Part shown: positions 44,887-52,992 of the stretch, in pieces
How positions within the stretch are numbered: position 1 is the first letter of the stretch
Layout of the letters: each line of letters starts with the position of its first letter
DNA from: Agrococcus sp. ProA11
GTDB lineage: Bacteria > Actinomycetota > Actinomycetes > Actinomycetales > Microbacteriaceae
Length of the DNA stretch: 64,000 nt
Direction of reading: 5' to 3'
Assembly (NCBI RefSeq): GCF_039880525.1
Contig: NZ_CP156989.1
Location: 2,480,001 to 2,544,000 of the forward strand
The notes under the pieces: model-generated
Told to the model about the DNA's origin: nothing
Seen by the model: the letters and a program-made list of their open reading frames with translations, nothing else
Database searches by the model: none
Program-made: the position numbers and the translations under genes

Positions 44887-45168
44887 TCAGCTAGCGGCGG
44901 CCTCGCGCGCGGCGATGCGCTCTTGAACCTCGGGCCGTCGCAGTGGCGGGACGGTCTTCGGAGGCTGGCGCCGCTCGGGCAGATCCTCGAGCAGGTGCTG
45001 CGTGATGTGAGCGACCTCGGCGACCGCGCGCTCGAAGACGTCGCTCGTGCGCTCAGTCGGATGCGTGATGCCCGACACCTTGCGCACGTATTGCCGGGCG
45101 GCGGCCTCGATCTCGGTCTCGTTCGCGGCGGGCTCAAGGCCGCGGAGCACGGTGATGTTCCTGCACAT
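44887..45168 (-). CDS. DUF2277 family protein
   Basis: A 93-aa protein beginning MCRNITVLRGLEPAANETEI then EAAARQYVRKVSGITHPTER, the DUF2277 signature, with a helical middle FERAVAEVAHITQHLLEDL. Function unknown. It appears leaderless, with TACCGT six bases before the ATG. Divergent from the HNH gene. Confidence 0.85.
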   Translation of the reverse strand: MCRNITVLRGLEPAANETEIEAAARQYVRKVSGITHPTERTSDVFERAVAEVAHITQHLLEDLPERRQPPKTVPPLRRPEVQERIAAREAAAS

Positions 45169-45174
45169 GGCTTC

Positions 45175-45180
45175 ACGGTA
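45175..45180 (-). promoter_or_regulatory. -10 box TACCGT for leaderless DUF2277 gene
   Basis: Minus strand TACCGT, six bases (GAAGCC), then the ATG at 45168. Confidence 0.4.
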
Positions 45181-45325
45181 CGCGCGCGTCGCCGACGACA
45201 ACAGGTGCCTGCCCCTGCAGTCGCGCCCCTCGTCGCGCTGCCGCACCTCGAGACACACGCGAGGGTGACTTCTCCACAGGCGGTGCTCGCGCACGGCACC
45301 GTGTCGGCGGTGCACGCTAACCTAT

Positions 45326-45341
45326 TCGAACAAACGTTCGA
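45326..45341. promoter_or_regulatory. LexA (SOS) box upstream of DUF222/HNH gene
   Basis: TCGAAC-AAAC-GTTCGA is a perfect palindromic match to the mycobacterial/actinobacterial LexA-binding site TCGAAC-N4-GTTCGA. It ends 47 bp before the GTG of the HNH gene, so LexA would repress it until DNA damage. Confidence 0.8.
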
Positions 45342-45388
45342 GGGAATGGGTTCCCATCCCACGAGACGCGAGGGAAACGGAGTCGACG

Positions 45389-47122
45389 GTGATCAGGAGC
45401 GAGCGAGCAGCAGCGGCAGTCGCGGCAGTCCGCGCGGCATTCGTCGATGCCGACTCGCTCTCCACCGCTTCGAACCAGGAGGTGGCCGACCTGCTCGCTC
45501 TCACGGCTGCCGCAGCCAGGTTGTTGGAGGCACAGCAGGTGCGGCTGGCAGGAGCGATCGCGGAGCGCTCCAAGGGCTCGGACGACGATTCCATCTGCCG
45601 GGTGCTGGGCGCCCGAAATGCGCGGGCAGCGATCGCATCGGCGTTCGGCATTCGCAGCCGCGACGCGGCCGAGCTCATGTCGATGGCCGCCGGCACGTCT
45701 GCACCGGTGAGCCTCACCGGCCAAGTCATCGCGGTCAAGTATCCGCGCGTGGCGCGCGCACTCGACGACGGCGACCTCTCGCTCGCTCAGGCTCGAGCCA
45801 TCCTGACCACGCTCGAACCCGCGGCACCGCGCGCCGATCTTGACCAGTTGGCGTGGGCGGAGGGCTGCCTTGTGGATGCGGCAACCGACCCCGACTCACC
45901 GTTGGTGCCGGAACTGCTGGTCACCCAGGCGCGCGCCTACGTGGCAGTGCTCGACCCCGACGGCGTGCTGCCTGACAGCGAACGGCAGCGCGACCTTCGT
46001 TCGGCCCGCGTGTGGCAGCGACGCGACGGCGTGTGGCGCTTGGAGATCTTCAGCCCGGCCGAGTCGGGCTCGGCCCTCAAGACACTGACGGATGCGTACG
46101 AATCGCCGCGCAGCAAGGTCGCGTTCACCGACGACGAGCCGGCAGACGCAGCCGCGGGGGACGCCCCCGACAACGACCTGGCGGACATCGACGACCGCAC
46201 ACCGCAGCAGAAGCGGCACGACATCATCATGTCCATCATCGAGGCGCACGCCGCATCCGGTGAGGCGCCCGTCGCCGGCGGCGAAGTGCCGAGGCTCGTC
46301 TTCAACGGCAGCATCGAAGCCTTCGACGCCTACCAGCGGAACCAGGAGCACGCCGACCGCACGCTCACCATCGAGCACACCGGTGCGATCGTGCCGATCG
46401 AGACGGTGGATCGACTGCTGTGCAACGCCGTCGTGCAGCGTGCCCTCTTCGACGCCGAGGGGCATCTGCTCGACCTCGGGCGCGAGCAGCGCACGTTCAA
46501 CCGCGCGCAACGTCGTGCGCTCGCTGTCAAGTACCGCGGTTGCGCGACTCCGGGATGCGGCTTCCCAGTCGCCTGGACCGAAGCGCATCACGTCGTCTGG
46601 TGGCAGCACGGCGGCCCTACCGACGTCAGCAACGGCATCCTGCTCTGCAGCCACTGCCACCACGAGGTGCATGCCGGCCGGCTACTCGTCGTCGGCACTC
46701 CCGGCGACTGGCGGGTCGTTGCTCAGCTGCGCCCTGCTGACCGCTACGCCCGCAACCGGCGCTCGGGAGTCGCACCGCGCACTCCCGATCCGCGCACGCT
46801 CGATGCGATCTCTCCTGACTCGATCGCTCCCGACTCGATCACCACTGGTCGACACGCAACGGTGGCGCACGCCGCGCCGCCGCCACTCGCGATCAAACTG
46901 CCAGAGGCACCCCTGAAACGGGCGCGCGACGCGACGCCGTCGCGGCGGCTCGACGAAAGCACAGCGTTCGGACGAGCCCGCCAGGCCGGTGGGCGGCGCG
47001 CACGCAGCAGCGATCAGTCCCAGCGCCAGTTGCGGCTTCGCCTGTCGTCCAGCCGTCGACGCGGGCGGCGGGTGTCGCCGATCGATCACCATCCCGCGCA
47101 CACCATCGTCATGCGCCTGTGA
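45389..47122 (+). CDS. DUF222 / HNH endonuclease protein (13E12-repeat family)
   Basis: A 577-aa protein. Residues about 30-330 form the helical DUF222 domain (AAARLLEAQQVRLAGAIAER; SLTGQVIAVKYPRVARALDD; LSLAQARAILTTLEP). Residues 385-430 form the HNH domain CATPGCGFPVAWTEAHHVVW with LLCSHCHHEVH, which holds a zinc site and the nuclease residues. A long basic, low-complexity C-terminal tail follows. Genes of this family are LexA-controlled in Mycobacterium tuberculosis, and a perfect SOS box lies upstream here. Probable DNA endonuclease; physiological role not established. Confidence 0.88.
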   Translation: MIRSERAAAAVAAVRAAFVDADSLSTASNQEVADLLALTAAAARLLEAQQVRLAGAIAERSKGSDDDSICRVLGARNARAAIASAFGIRSRDAAELMSMAAGTSAPVSLTGQVIAVKYPRVARALDDGDLSLAQARAILTTLEPAAPRADLDQLAWAEGCLVDAATDPDSPLVPELLVTQARAYVAVLDPDGVLPDSERQRDLRSARVWQRRDGVWRLEIFSPAESGSALKTLTDAYESPRSKVAFTDDEPADAAAGDAPDNDLADIDDRTPQQKRHDIIMSIIEAHAASGEAPVAGGEVPRLVFNGSIEAFDAYQRNQEHADRTLTIEHTGAIVPIETVDRLLCNAVVQRALFDAEGHLLDLGREQRTFNRAQRRALAVKYRGCATPGCGFPVAWTEAHHVVWWQHGGPTDVSNGILLCSHCHHEVHAGRLLVVGTPGDWRVVAQLRPADRYARNRRSGVAPRTPDPRTLDAISPDSIAPDSITTGRHATVAHAAPPPLAIKLPEAPLKRARDATPSRRLDESTAFGRARQAGGRRARSSDQSQRQLRLRLSSSRRRGRRVSPIDHHPAHTIVMRL

Positions 47123-47206
47123 CGTGAGTCGTGTCGCCGCGTGGCGGGAATCGCCGGGCAACCCGTTTCGACGCGTGACGCGGTCCGATGCCGGGGCGCG
47201 CCGCGC

Positions 47207-48052
47207 TCAGCTCTCCTTGGTGATCTCCACCGAGACGAACAGCTGGCTCTTCGCGGCACCCGCGTAGACGCCGCGCAACGGGGGCACGTCGTTGTAGTCG
47301 CGCCCCAGGCCGACCTTCACGTGCCGCTCGCCGATGTCGATCAGGTTGGTCGGATCCCACGCGTTCCACTCACCCGTGAACCACTCGACCCACGCGTGCG
47401 ACTCACCGCGGATGGTCTCGCCGATCTGCGCGTTCGGCTTCGGGTGCAGGTAGCCGGAGACGTACCGCGCCGGGATCCCGACCGCGCGCAGCGCACCGAT
47501 CGTGATGTGCGCGATGTCCTGGCACACGCCCTTGCGGCTCGGCCACGCCTCCGAGGCGAGCGTGTGCACGTGCGTCACGCCCGACATGTACTCCATCTCC
47601 TCGCCGATCATGCGAGAGATCGCAGCCGCGGCTTCACCGGGCGTCTCCGACGTCGCTTTGATCTCCCGCGCCGCGCGCACGAGGTCGTCGGTGGGGCGGG
47701 TGCGATCGGTCTGCACGAGCTGCTCGACGTACTGCGTCGCGCGCTGGCCGACCTTCTCGACCTGGTCCCAGGTGAGCTCGCGGCCGCCGATGAGCTTCGG
47801 CCGCACCTCGACGAGGCTCGTCGCCGTGAGCTGCAGCTCGGTGTGCGGAGCGAGCACGTCGAACGACACGACCGTCGTGCCCCAGTAGTCCTCGTAGGAG
47901 TTCACCGAGGTGTTGGGGCGGATGTCGAGGTTCGAGTAGATGACGAATTGGCCGTCGCTCGTCGACGGCAGCATGCGCGACTCGTTGTAGCTCGCGACCG
48001 CAGGCGTCTCGTAGCGGTAACCGGTCGTATGGCGGATGCGGATTCGGCTCAC
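47207..48052 (-). CDS. Transglutaminase-like protease family protein
   Basis: A 281-aa cytoplasmic protein with the N-terminal bacterial transglutaminase-like domain (IRHTTGYRYETPAVASYNES) and the catalytic domain: Cys in SRKGVCQDIAHITIGALRAV, His in ESHAWVEWF and Asp in WNAWDPTNLI. GTG 48052 is preceded by GGGAGG and overlaps the alpha-E gene stop by 4 bp. Third gene of the ATP-grasp/alpha-E/transglutaminase operon, predicted to process or ligate peptides. Confidence 0.88.
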   Translation of the reverse strand: MSRIRIRHTTGYRYETPAVASYNESRMLPSTSDGQFVIYSNLDIRPNTSVNSYEDYWGTTVVSFDVLAPHTELQLTATSLVEVRPKLIGGRELTWDQVEKVGQRATQYVEQLVQTDRTRPTDDLVRAAREIKATSETPGEAAAAISRMIGEEMEYMSGVTHVHTLASEAWPSRKGVCQDIAHITIGALRAVGIPARYVSGYLHPKPNAQIGETIRGESHAWVEWFTGEWNAWDPTNLIDIGERHVKVGLGRDYNDVPPLRGVYAGAAKSQLFVSVEITKES

Positions 48053-48981
48053 GATGCCTCCCTTGTCCATGCCGGCATGTTGTGGGTGGGGAAGTAGCGC
48101 TCCCGCACCGCATGCGAGACGGACGTGGTGGTGGTCTGCACCTTGTCCATCACAGTCGGCAGGTCGTCGATGATGTCTTGGATCGGCCGGAACTCGAGCT
48201 CCGCACGGATCTGCCCGAGCATCCGCTCGGCCGCGCCGATGTAGCCGACGCGCTCGCGCCGCGGCTCGATGTCCTCCAGGCACTGCTCCGCTCCGCGCAC
48301 CGAGAACAGGATCGAGCGCGGGAAGAGCCGGTCGAGCAGCAGGAACTCAGCCGCGTTCGTGCTCGAAGGCACGCCGCGGTAGGTGCGCAGGTAGGCCTCG
48401 TAGGCGCCGACCGAGCGGAGGATCGTCGTCCACGACGGTCCGGATGCCTCGGTCAGAGCACGGGTCGCCAGCAGCCGCGCGACCATGTCGGCGCGCTCGA
48501 TGTAGCGGCCGAGCGTGAAGAAGCTCCACGCGTCGTCGCGGCTCGAGGTGGCGTCGGCCATGCCGCCCGCGAGCGCCATGCGCTCGCGCACCCAGCCGAA
48601 CATCTGGTGCACCTGCTCGTTGTTCACCCGCCGCGGCATCTTCGTGTAGGTGGCGTTCAGCACCTCCCACAGCTCGGTCGAGATCGTCTCTCGCGCACGG
48701 CGCGCGTTCTCGCGTGCGGCGTTGACGGAGTAGGCGATGGAGGCGGTGTGGGTGCGGTCGATGGCGAGGATGTTCACGACGTCGGCACGCGAGAGCTTCC
48801 CCTCCGGTGCCGCCTCATGCCCCATGACGCCGAGCAGGGCGCGGCAGGCGGTGTCCTCGTCGACCGCGACGTCCTCCAGCAGCAGCTGCAGGTAGACGTC
48901 GAGGATGCGCGCGGTGCCGTCAGCACGCTCGATGTAGCGGCCGATCCAGAACAGGCTCTCGGCGATGCGGCTGAGCATCAT
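48049..48981 (-). CDS. Alpha-E domain-containing protein
   Basis: A 310-aa all-helical alpha-E protein: MLSRIAESLFWIGRYIERAD at the N terminus, repeated later as FFTLGRYIERADMVARLLAT, the diagnostic doublet. ATG 48981 overlaps the ATP-grasp stop (ATGA), with GAAGGAGG upstream. It always accompanies the circularly permuted ATP-grasp and transglutaminase proteins and is thought to be a scaffold or substrate-handling partner. Confidence 0.9.
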   Translation of the reverse strand: MMLSRIAESLFWIGRYIERADGTARILDVYLQLLLEDVAVDEDTACRALLGVMGHEAAPEGKLSRADVVNILAIDRTHTASIAYSVNAARENARRARETISTELWEVLNATYTKMPRRVNNEQVHQMFGWVRERMALAGGMADATSSRDDAWSFFTLGRYIERADMVARLLATRALTEASGPSWTTILRSVGAYEAYLRTYRGVPSSTNAAEFLLLDRLFPRSILFSVRGAEQCLEDIEPRRERVGYIGAAERMLGQIRAELEFRPIQDIIDDLPTVMDKVQTTTTSVSHAVRERYFPTHNMPAWTREAS

Positions 48982-50681
48982 GCTGCGCCTCCTTCGTCGG
49001 CGGGGCCCGGTCTCGTGACGCGCGCGGCTTCGCCGCGTGCTCCTCGACCTACGGTGGTGGACTGCTGCTGCTGCTCGGCCTGGTCGTTGCGGCGCGGGGC
49101 GTCCTGCGGCGACTGGTCCTGCGGGTGGTCGTTGCCGGTGATGACGGGGATGGGCCTCGTCATGGGGGGCTCGCCCGTGGCGCCGAACTCCGCGTCGTGG
49201 TCGACGACCGGGATCTGCTCCCGTGCGCCGGCGAGCACCCAGGTGTCCTTGGAGCCACCGCCCTGCGACGAGTTCACGACCAGCTGCCCCTCGGGCAGCG
49301 CGACGCGAGTGAGGCCTCCCGGCAGCACCCACACATCCTTGCCGTCGTTGACGGCGAAGGGCCGCAGATCCACGTGGCGCGGCCGCACGCCATCCTCGAC
49401 GAGCGTCGGGATGGTGCTGAGCTGCACGACCGGCTGCGCGATCCAGCCGCGCGGGTCGGCACGCAGCCGCTGCTCGAGCTGCTTGAGCTCCTCCTCGGTC
49501 GCATCCGGACCCACGACGAGTCCCTTGCCACCGGAGCCGTCGACCGGCTTGACGACCAGCTCATGCAGCCGGGGCAGCACCTCGTCGAGCACGCCCGGCT
49601 CCTCGAGCCTCCAGGTGTCGACGTTCTTGAGGATCGGCTCCTCACTCAGGTAGTAGCGGATCAGGTCGGGCACGTAGGTGTAGACCAGCTTGTCGTCGGC
49701 GATGCCGTTGCCGACCGCGTTCGCGATCGTCACGTTGCCGAGTCGCGCGGCGATCATGAGGCCGGGGCTGCCGAGCATCGAGTCGGCGCGGAACTGCAGC
49801 GGGTCGAGGAAGTCGTCGTCGACGCGGCGGTAGATCACGTCGACCCGCGACGGACCCTCGGTGGTGCGCATGTAGACACGCCCACCGCTCGTGAACAGGT
49901 CGCGGCCCTCGACGAGCTCGACACCCATGAGGCGCGCGAGCAGCGTGTGCTCGAAGTACGCCGAGTTGTAGACACCGGGCGTCAGCACGACCACGCGAGG
50001 CGAGTCGACGCCCGCCGGCGCCGCGGCGCGCAGCGCGTGCAGCAGCACGTCGCAGTAGTCACCGACCGGGCGCACCCGCATCGACGAGAACATCTCCGGC
50101 AGCGTCTGCGCGATCACCCGACGGTTCGACATCACGTAGGAGACGCCGGAGGGCACGCGCACGTTGTCCTCGAGCACCCGCCACTCGCCATCCTGGTCGC
50201 GGATCAGGTCGATACCCGAAACGTGGATGCGCACACCGTTGGCGCCGACGACGCCGGCCGCCTGGCGGTGGAAGTGCGTCGACGTGCTGATGAGCTTCGC
50301 CGGGATGATGCCATCCTCGACCGCGCGCTGCGGGCCGTACATGTCTGCCAGGAAGGCTTCGAGCGCGCGCACCCGCTGCTGCACACCCGACTCGACGTGC
50401 TTCCAGTCCTGCGCGGTGATGATACGAGGGATCGCATCGAGCGGGAACGGCCGCTCCTCCCCCGCGAAGTCGAATGTCACGCCCTGCGCCAGGTAGGAGG
50501 TGGCGAGCGCGTCCGCGCGGGCTCGCAGCTCATCCTTCGTCAGCTCCGAGAGCGCGTCGTAGAGCGGCTTGTAGGAGGCGCGCGGCGCCCCCTCGCCCTC
50601 GAACATCTCATCCCAGGCTTCACCCTGGCGCTTTCGCGGAGTCTCGAAGGGCTTGTCGTAGTCCTCGAACAGATCGCCCAT
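48978..50681 (-). CDS. Circularly permuted type 2 ATP-grasp protein
   Basis: A 567-aa ATP-grasp enzyme of the CP_ATPgrasp_2 family. Conserved blocks: GVRIHVSGIDLIRDQDGEWR with VLEDNVRVPSGVSYVMSNRR, VYNSAYFEHTLLARLMGVEL and VVKPVDGSGGKGLVVGPDA. It would form an amide bond with ATP, perhaps attaching a peptide or amino acid. The last roughly 35 residues are a polar, low-complexity tail (NDQAEQQQQSTTVGRGARGE) that partly comes from a REP-like repeat inserted before the stop. Appears leaderless (TAGGCT six bases before the ATG). First gene of the three-gene operon. Confidence 0.9.
   Translation of the reverse strand: MGDLFEDYDKPFETPRKRQGEAWDEMFEGEGAPRASYKPLYDALSELTKDELRARADALATSYLAQGVTFDFAGEERPFPLDAIPRIITAQDWKHVESGVQQRVRALEAFLADMYGPQRAVEDGIIPAKLISTSTHFHRQAAGVVGANGVRIHVSGIDLIRDQDGEWRVLEDNVRVPSGVSYVMSNRRVIAQTLPEMFSSMRVRPVGDYCDVLLHALRAAAPAGVDSPRVVVLTPGVYNSAYFEHTLLARLMGVELVEGRDLFTSGGRVYMRTTEGPSRVDVIYRRVDDDFLDPLQFRADSMLGSPGLMIAARLGNVTIANAVGNGIADDKLVYTYVPDLIRYYLSEEPILKNVDTWRLEEPGVLDEVLPRLHELVVKPVDGSGGKGLVVGPDATEEELKQLEQRLRADPRGWIAQPVVQLSTIPTLVEDGVRPRHVDLRPFAVNDGKDVWVLPGGLTRVALPEGQLVVNSSQGGGSKDTWVLAGAREQIPVVDHDAEFGATGEPPMTRPIPVITGNDHPQDQSPQDAPRRNDQAEQQQQSTTVGRGARGEAARVTRPGPADEGGAA
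49009..49054. repeat. REP-like palindromic repeat, copy 2, inside coding sequence
   Basis: GGTCTCGTGACGC, then the palindromic core GCGCGGC-TTC-GCCGCG, then GTGCTCCTCGACCTACGG. The same flanks occur at 23320-23367 with a different stem. Here the element lies in the last 75 bases of the ATP-grasp gene and, on the minus strand, encodes TVGRGARGEAARVTRP. The reading frame stays open through it. Confidence 0.7.
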
Positions 50682-50687
50682 GCAGCG

Positions 50688-50693
50688 AGCCTA
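50688..50693 (-). promoter_or_regulatory. -10 box TAGGCT for leaderless ATP-grasp gene
   Basis: Minus strand TAGGCT, six bases (CGCTGC), then ATG 50681. Confidence 0.45.
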
Positions 50694-50742
50694 GTCGTGG
50701 CGGCCCGTGCCCCGACTGAGGCGGCGGATGCGCGTGCCCGCC

Positions 50743-51999
50743 TCAGACGTCGCGGTCGCCGCCGATGACCGGCCACATCCGGTCGATCACGCCATCCTCA
50801 TTCATGTCGCGCGTGCGCGCCTTGCGCGCGTCGCGGCGGAGCTCGAATGCGGCAAGGACCGCAGCGAGGCCGGAGCCGATGAGGATCGCGAGCTTGGCTG
50901 CATCCGTCTGGCCCTCGTCGGGGAACGACAGCTCCGCGATCAGCAGCGAGACCGTGAATCCGATCGCGGTCAGGAGTGCGATCGGGCGAAGGTCGCGCAG
51001 GCCGATGCCGTCGGGAAGCCGGAGGGGCGTGAGCCGGGTCACCAGCGCGGTCACCCCGAGGACGCCCACGAGCTTGCCCAGGATGAGACCCGCCATGACG
51101 GCGATCGCGACGGGCTGCGCGATGAGCGAGACGAAGCCCTCGCTGCCGACGCTGACGCCGGCGGAGAAGAACGCGAACACCGGCAGCGCGACCGCGGTCG
51201 ACACCGGTCGGACGAGATGCTCGTAGCGGTGCGTTCGCGGCCCCGACTCGCCGTGGATCGCCTTCGCTGGCACCACGGCTCCCAGCAGCACACCCGCGAC
51301 GGTCGCGTGCACACCCGCCTCGTGCATGAGCACCCACGCCACGATCGCGACGGGCACCAGGATCCACCAGCGCGCCCAGCGGGTGCGCACCAGCACCGCG
51401 AACACGGCGACCGTCGCGACCGACCCGACGAGCGCGAGCACGCTGATCGACGCCGTGTAGAAGACGGCGATGACGATGATCGCCAGCAGGTCGTCGACCA
51501 CCGCGAGCGTGAGCAGGAAGGTGCGCAGCGGCACCGGCAGGCCGCGGCCGAAGACGGCGAGGATCGCGAGCGCGAAGGCGATGTCGGTCGCGGTCGGGAT
51601 CGCCCAGCCGCTCATCGCTTCGGTGTCACCGGAGATCGCGATGATGGCGACGAAGATGAGGGCGGGCAGCGCCATGCCACCGATCGCGGCGAGCACCGGC
51701 ACCGCAGCCTCCCGAGGGCGCCGGAGCGTGCCCGCGGCGATCTCGTGCTTGAGCTCGACCCCGACCACGAAGAAGAAGATCGCGAGCAGTCCGTCGGCGG
51801 CCCAGGTCGCCAGCGAGAGGTCGAGGTGCAGCGCTGCAGGGCCGACCACCGTCTCCGACAGCGCCGTGTACCCGTCGCGCCATGGGGAGTTCGCCCAGAT
51901 CAGCGCGGTCGCCGCGGCGATGAGCAGCAGCACACCGCTCGTGGTCTCGAGCCGCAGTGCGGCGCCGAGTCGGGAGCGACGGGACTTCGAAGCGTGCAT
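50743..51999 (-). CDS. nhaA: Na+/H+ antiporter NhaA
   Basis: A 418-aa inner-membrane antiporter with about 12 helices. Hallmarks: FFFVVGVELKHEIAAGTLRR, TATDIAFALAILAVFG and the ion-binding Asp pair in LAVVDDLLAIIVIAVFY. Exchanges cytosolic Na+ (or Li+) for H+. ATG 51999 has GGAAGGA upstream and an 8-bp hairpin just before it. Ends in a short charged tail. The assignment is firm. Confidence 0.93.
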   Translation of the reverse strand: MHASKSRRSRLGAALRLETTSGVLLLIAAATALIWANSPWRDGYTALSETVVGPAALHLDLSLATWAADGLLAIFFFVVGVELKHEIAAGTLRRPREAAVPVLAAIGGMALPALIFVAIIAISGDTEAMSGWAIPTATDIAFALAILAVFGRGLPVPLRTFLLTLAVVDDLLAIIVIAVFYTASISVLALVGSVATVAVFAVLVRTRWARWWILVPVAIVAWVLMHEAGVHATVAGVLLGAVVPAKAIHGESGPRTHRYEHLVRPVSTAVALPVFAFFSAGVSVGSEGFVSLIAQPVAIAVMAGLILGKLVGVLGVTALVTRLTPLRLPDGIGLRDLRPIALLTAIGFTVSLLIAELSFPDEGQTDAAKLAILIGSGLAAVLAAFELRRDARKARTRDMNEDGVIDRMWPVIGGDRDV

Positions 52000-52018
52000 T
52001 GGGTCCTTCCAGCGTTTC

Positions 52019-52038
52019 CGCTGCGAGGTATCGCAGCG
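52019..52038 (-). promoter_or_regulatory. Hairpin in the nhaA 5' leader
   Basis: CGCTGCGA (52019-52026), loop GGTA, TCGCAGCG (52031-52038): a perfect 8-bp stem. It lies eight bases upstream of the nhaA ribosome-binding site (52004-52010). It could act as an mRNA regulatory structure or a DNA operator. Confidence 0.45.
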
Positions 52039-52071
52039 AGCCGACCAGGCTTCCCGGCACACCGAGACCAT

Positions 52072-52099
52072 CGTACGGCGCGGAGGAGCGCGCCGTACG
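52072..52099 (-). terminator. Hairpin terminator of the sugar transport operon
   Basis: CGTACGGCGC (52072-52081) and GCGCCGTACG (52090-52099) form a perfect 10-bp stem with an 8-base loop, 19 bases after the epimerase stop, in the gap before nhaA. Confidence 0.65.
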
Positions 52100-52118
52100 A
52101 CAGCTCGGCACCGCCGCG

Positions 52119-52988
52119 TCAGTGCATCGCGATGGTCTCCACCGCGCGCAGCCCGTCGCGGATGAAGCGGTTGGCGTGCGCGGCGAGGTCGTCGGAGTCG
52201 TCCCACAGGTTGCGCCAGATGCCCAGCGACCGCGTGAGCTGCTCGTCGACGACGGCGCTCGAGAACGACTCGAACACGATGGGGCCGTCGTGCTTCGCTC
52301 GCGCGAGCCCGCGGAACAGCCCGTCGAAGTCGACCGATCCGGAGCCGAGGTAGCCGCGGTGGCTCTCGCCGATGTGCACGTACCGCAGGCGGTCGCCCGC
52401 GTCGAGCACGGGCTCGAGCATCCCCGACTCCTCGATGTTCATGTGGTACGTGTCGAGGTGCAGGTGCACGTTGTCGTGACCAACCAGCTCGAGGAACGCG
52501 AGCCCCTCGCGCGCGGTGTTGCAGATGTTGGTCTCGTAGCGGTTGACGACCTCGAGCGAGAGCTGCACGTTGCGCTCTGCCGCGTAGTCGCCCAGCCGGT
52601 TGAGCGCCTCGGCGCTGTGCTCGCGGCCCTTCTGGCTCGCGGCCTGCGAGTACTTCTGCAGCGCCGAGTAGATGACGCCGCAGAGATCGGTGCCCTCGAC
52701 GTGCGCGACGATGTCGATCGCTCGCTTGAGCAGATCCTCGCCGCGCTGCACGATCGCGGGATCCTCGCTCGAGATGTCCGTGTCGGGACTGAGGCCCAGC
52801 GACGAGGTCATGGTGATGCCGGTGTCGGCCAGCACCTGCTTGGCGACGTGCTCGTCAAAGCTGAACGGATCCATCAGCGGCATCTCGATGAAGTCGAACC
52901 CCGCGCGCTGCACCCCCTCGATCGCGGTGCGGATGCCCGCCTCGTCGAAGGAGCCGGAGAACACGAAGCCGTGGCAGCCGATGCGCAT
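52119..52988 (-). CDS. Ketose 3-epimerase family protein (D-tagatose 3-epimerase-like)
   Basis: A 289-aa TIM-barrel metalloenzyme. The four metal ligands of D-tagatose/D-psicose 3-epimerases are present with conserved spacing: Glu146 (LSLEVVNRYE), Asp179 (HLDTYHMN), His205 (VHIGESHRG) and Glu240 (FESFSS); substrate-contacting His182 and Arg211 are also there. The spacing matches the Pseudomonas cichorii enzyme with a constant offset. It epimerises a keto-sugar at C3 in the cytosol. Last gene of the DeoR/ABC importer operon. Confidence 0.87.
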   Translation of the reverse strand: MRIGCHGFVFSGSFDEAGIRTAIEGVQRAGFDFIEMPLMDPFSFDEHVAKQVLADTGITMTSSLGLSPDTDISSEDPAIVQRGEDLLKRAIDIVAHVEGTDLCGVIYSALQKYSQAASQKGREHSAEALNRLGDYAAERNVQLSLEVVNRYETNICNTAREGLAFLELVGHDNVHLHLDTYHMNIEESGMLEPVLDAGDRLRYVHIGESHRGYLGSGSVDFDGLFRGLARAKHDGPIVFESFSSAVVDEQLTRSLGIWRNLWDDSDDLAAHANRFIRDGLRAVETIAMH

Positions 52989-52992
52989 GGTG

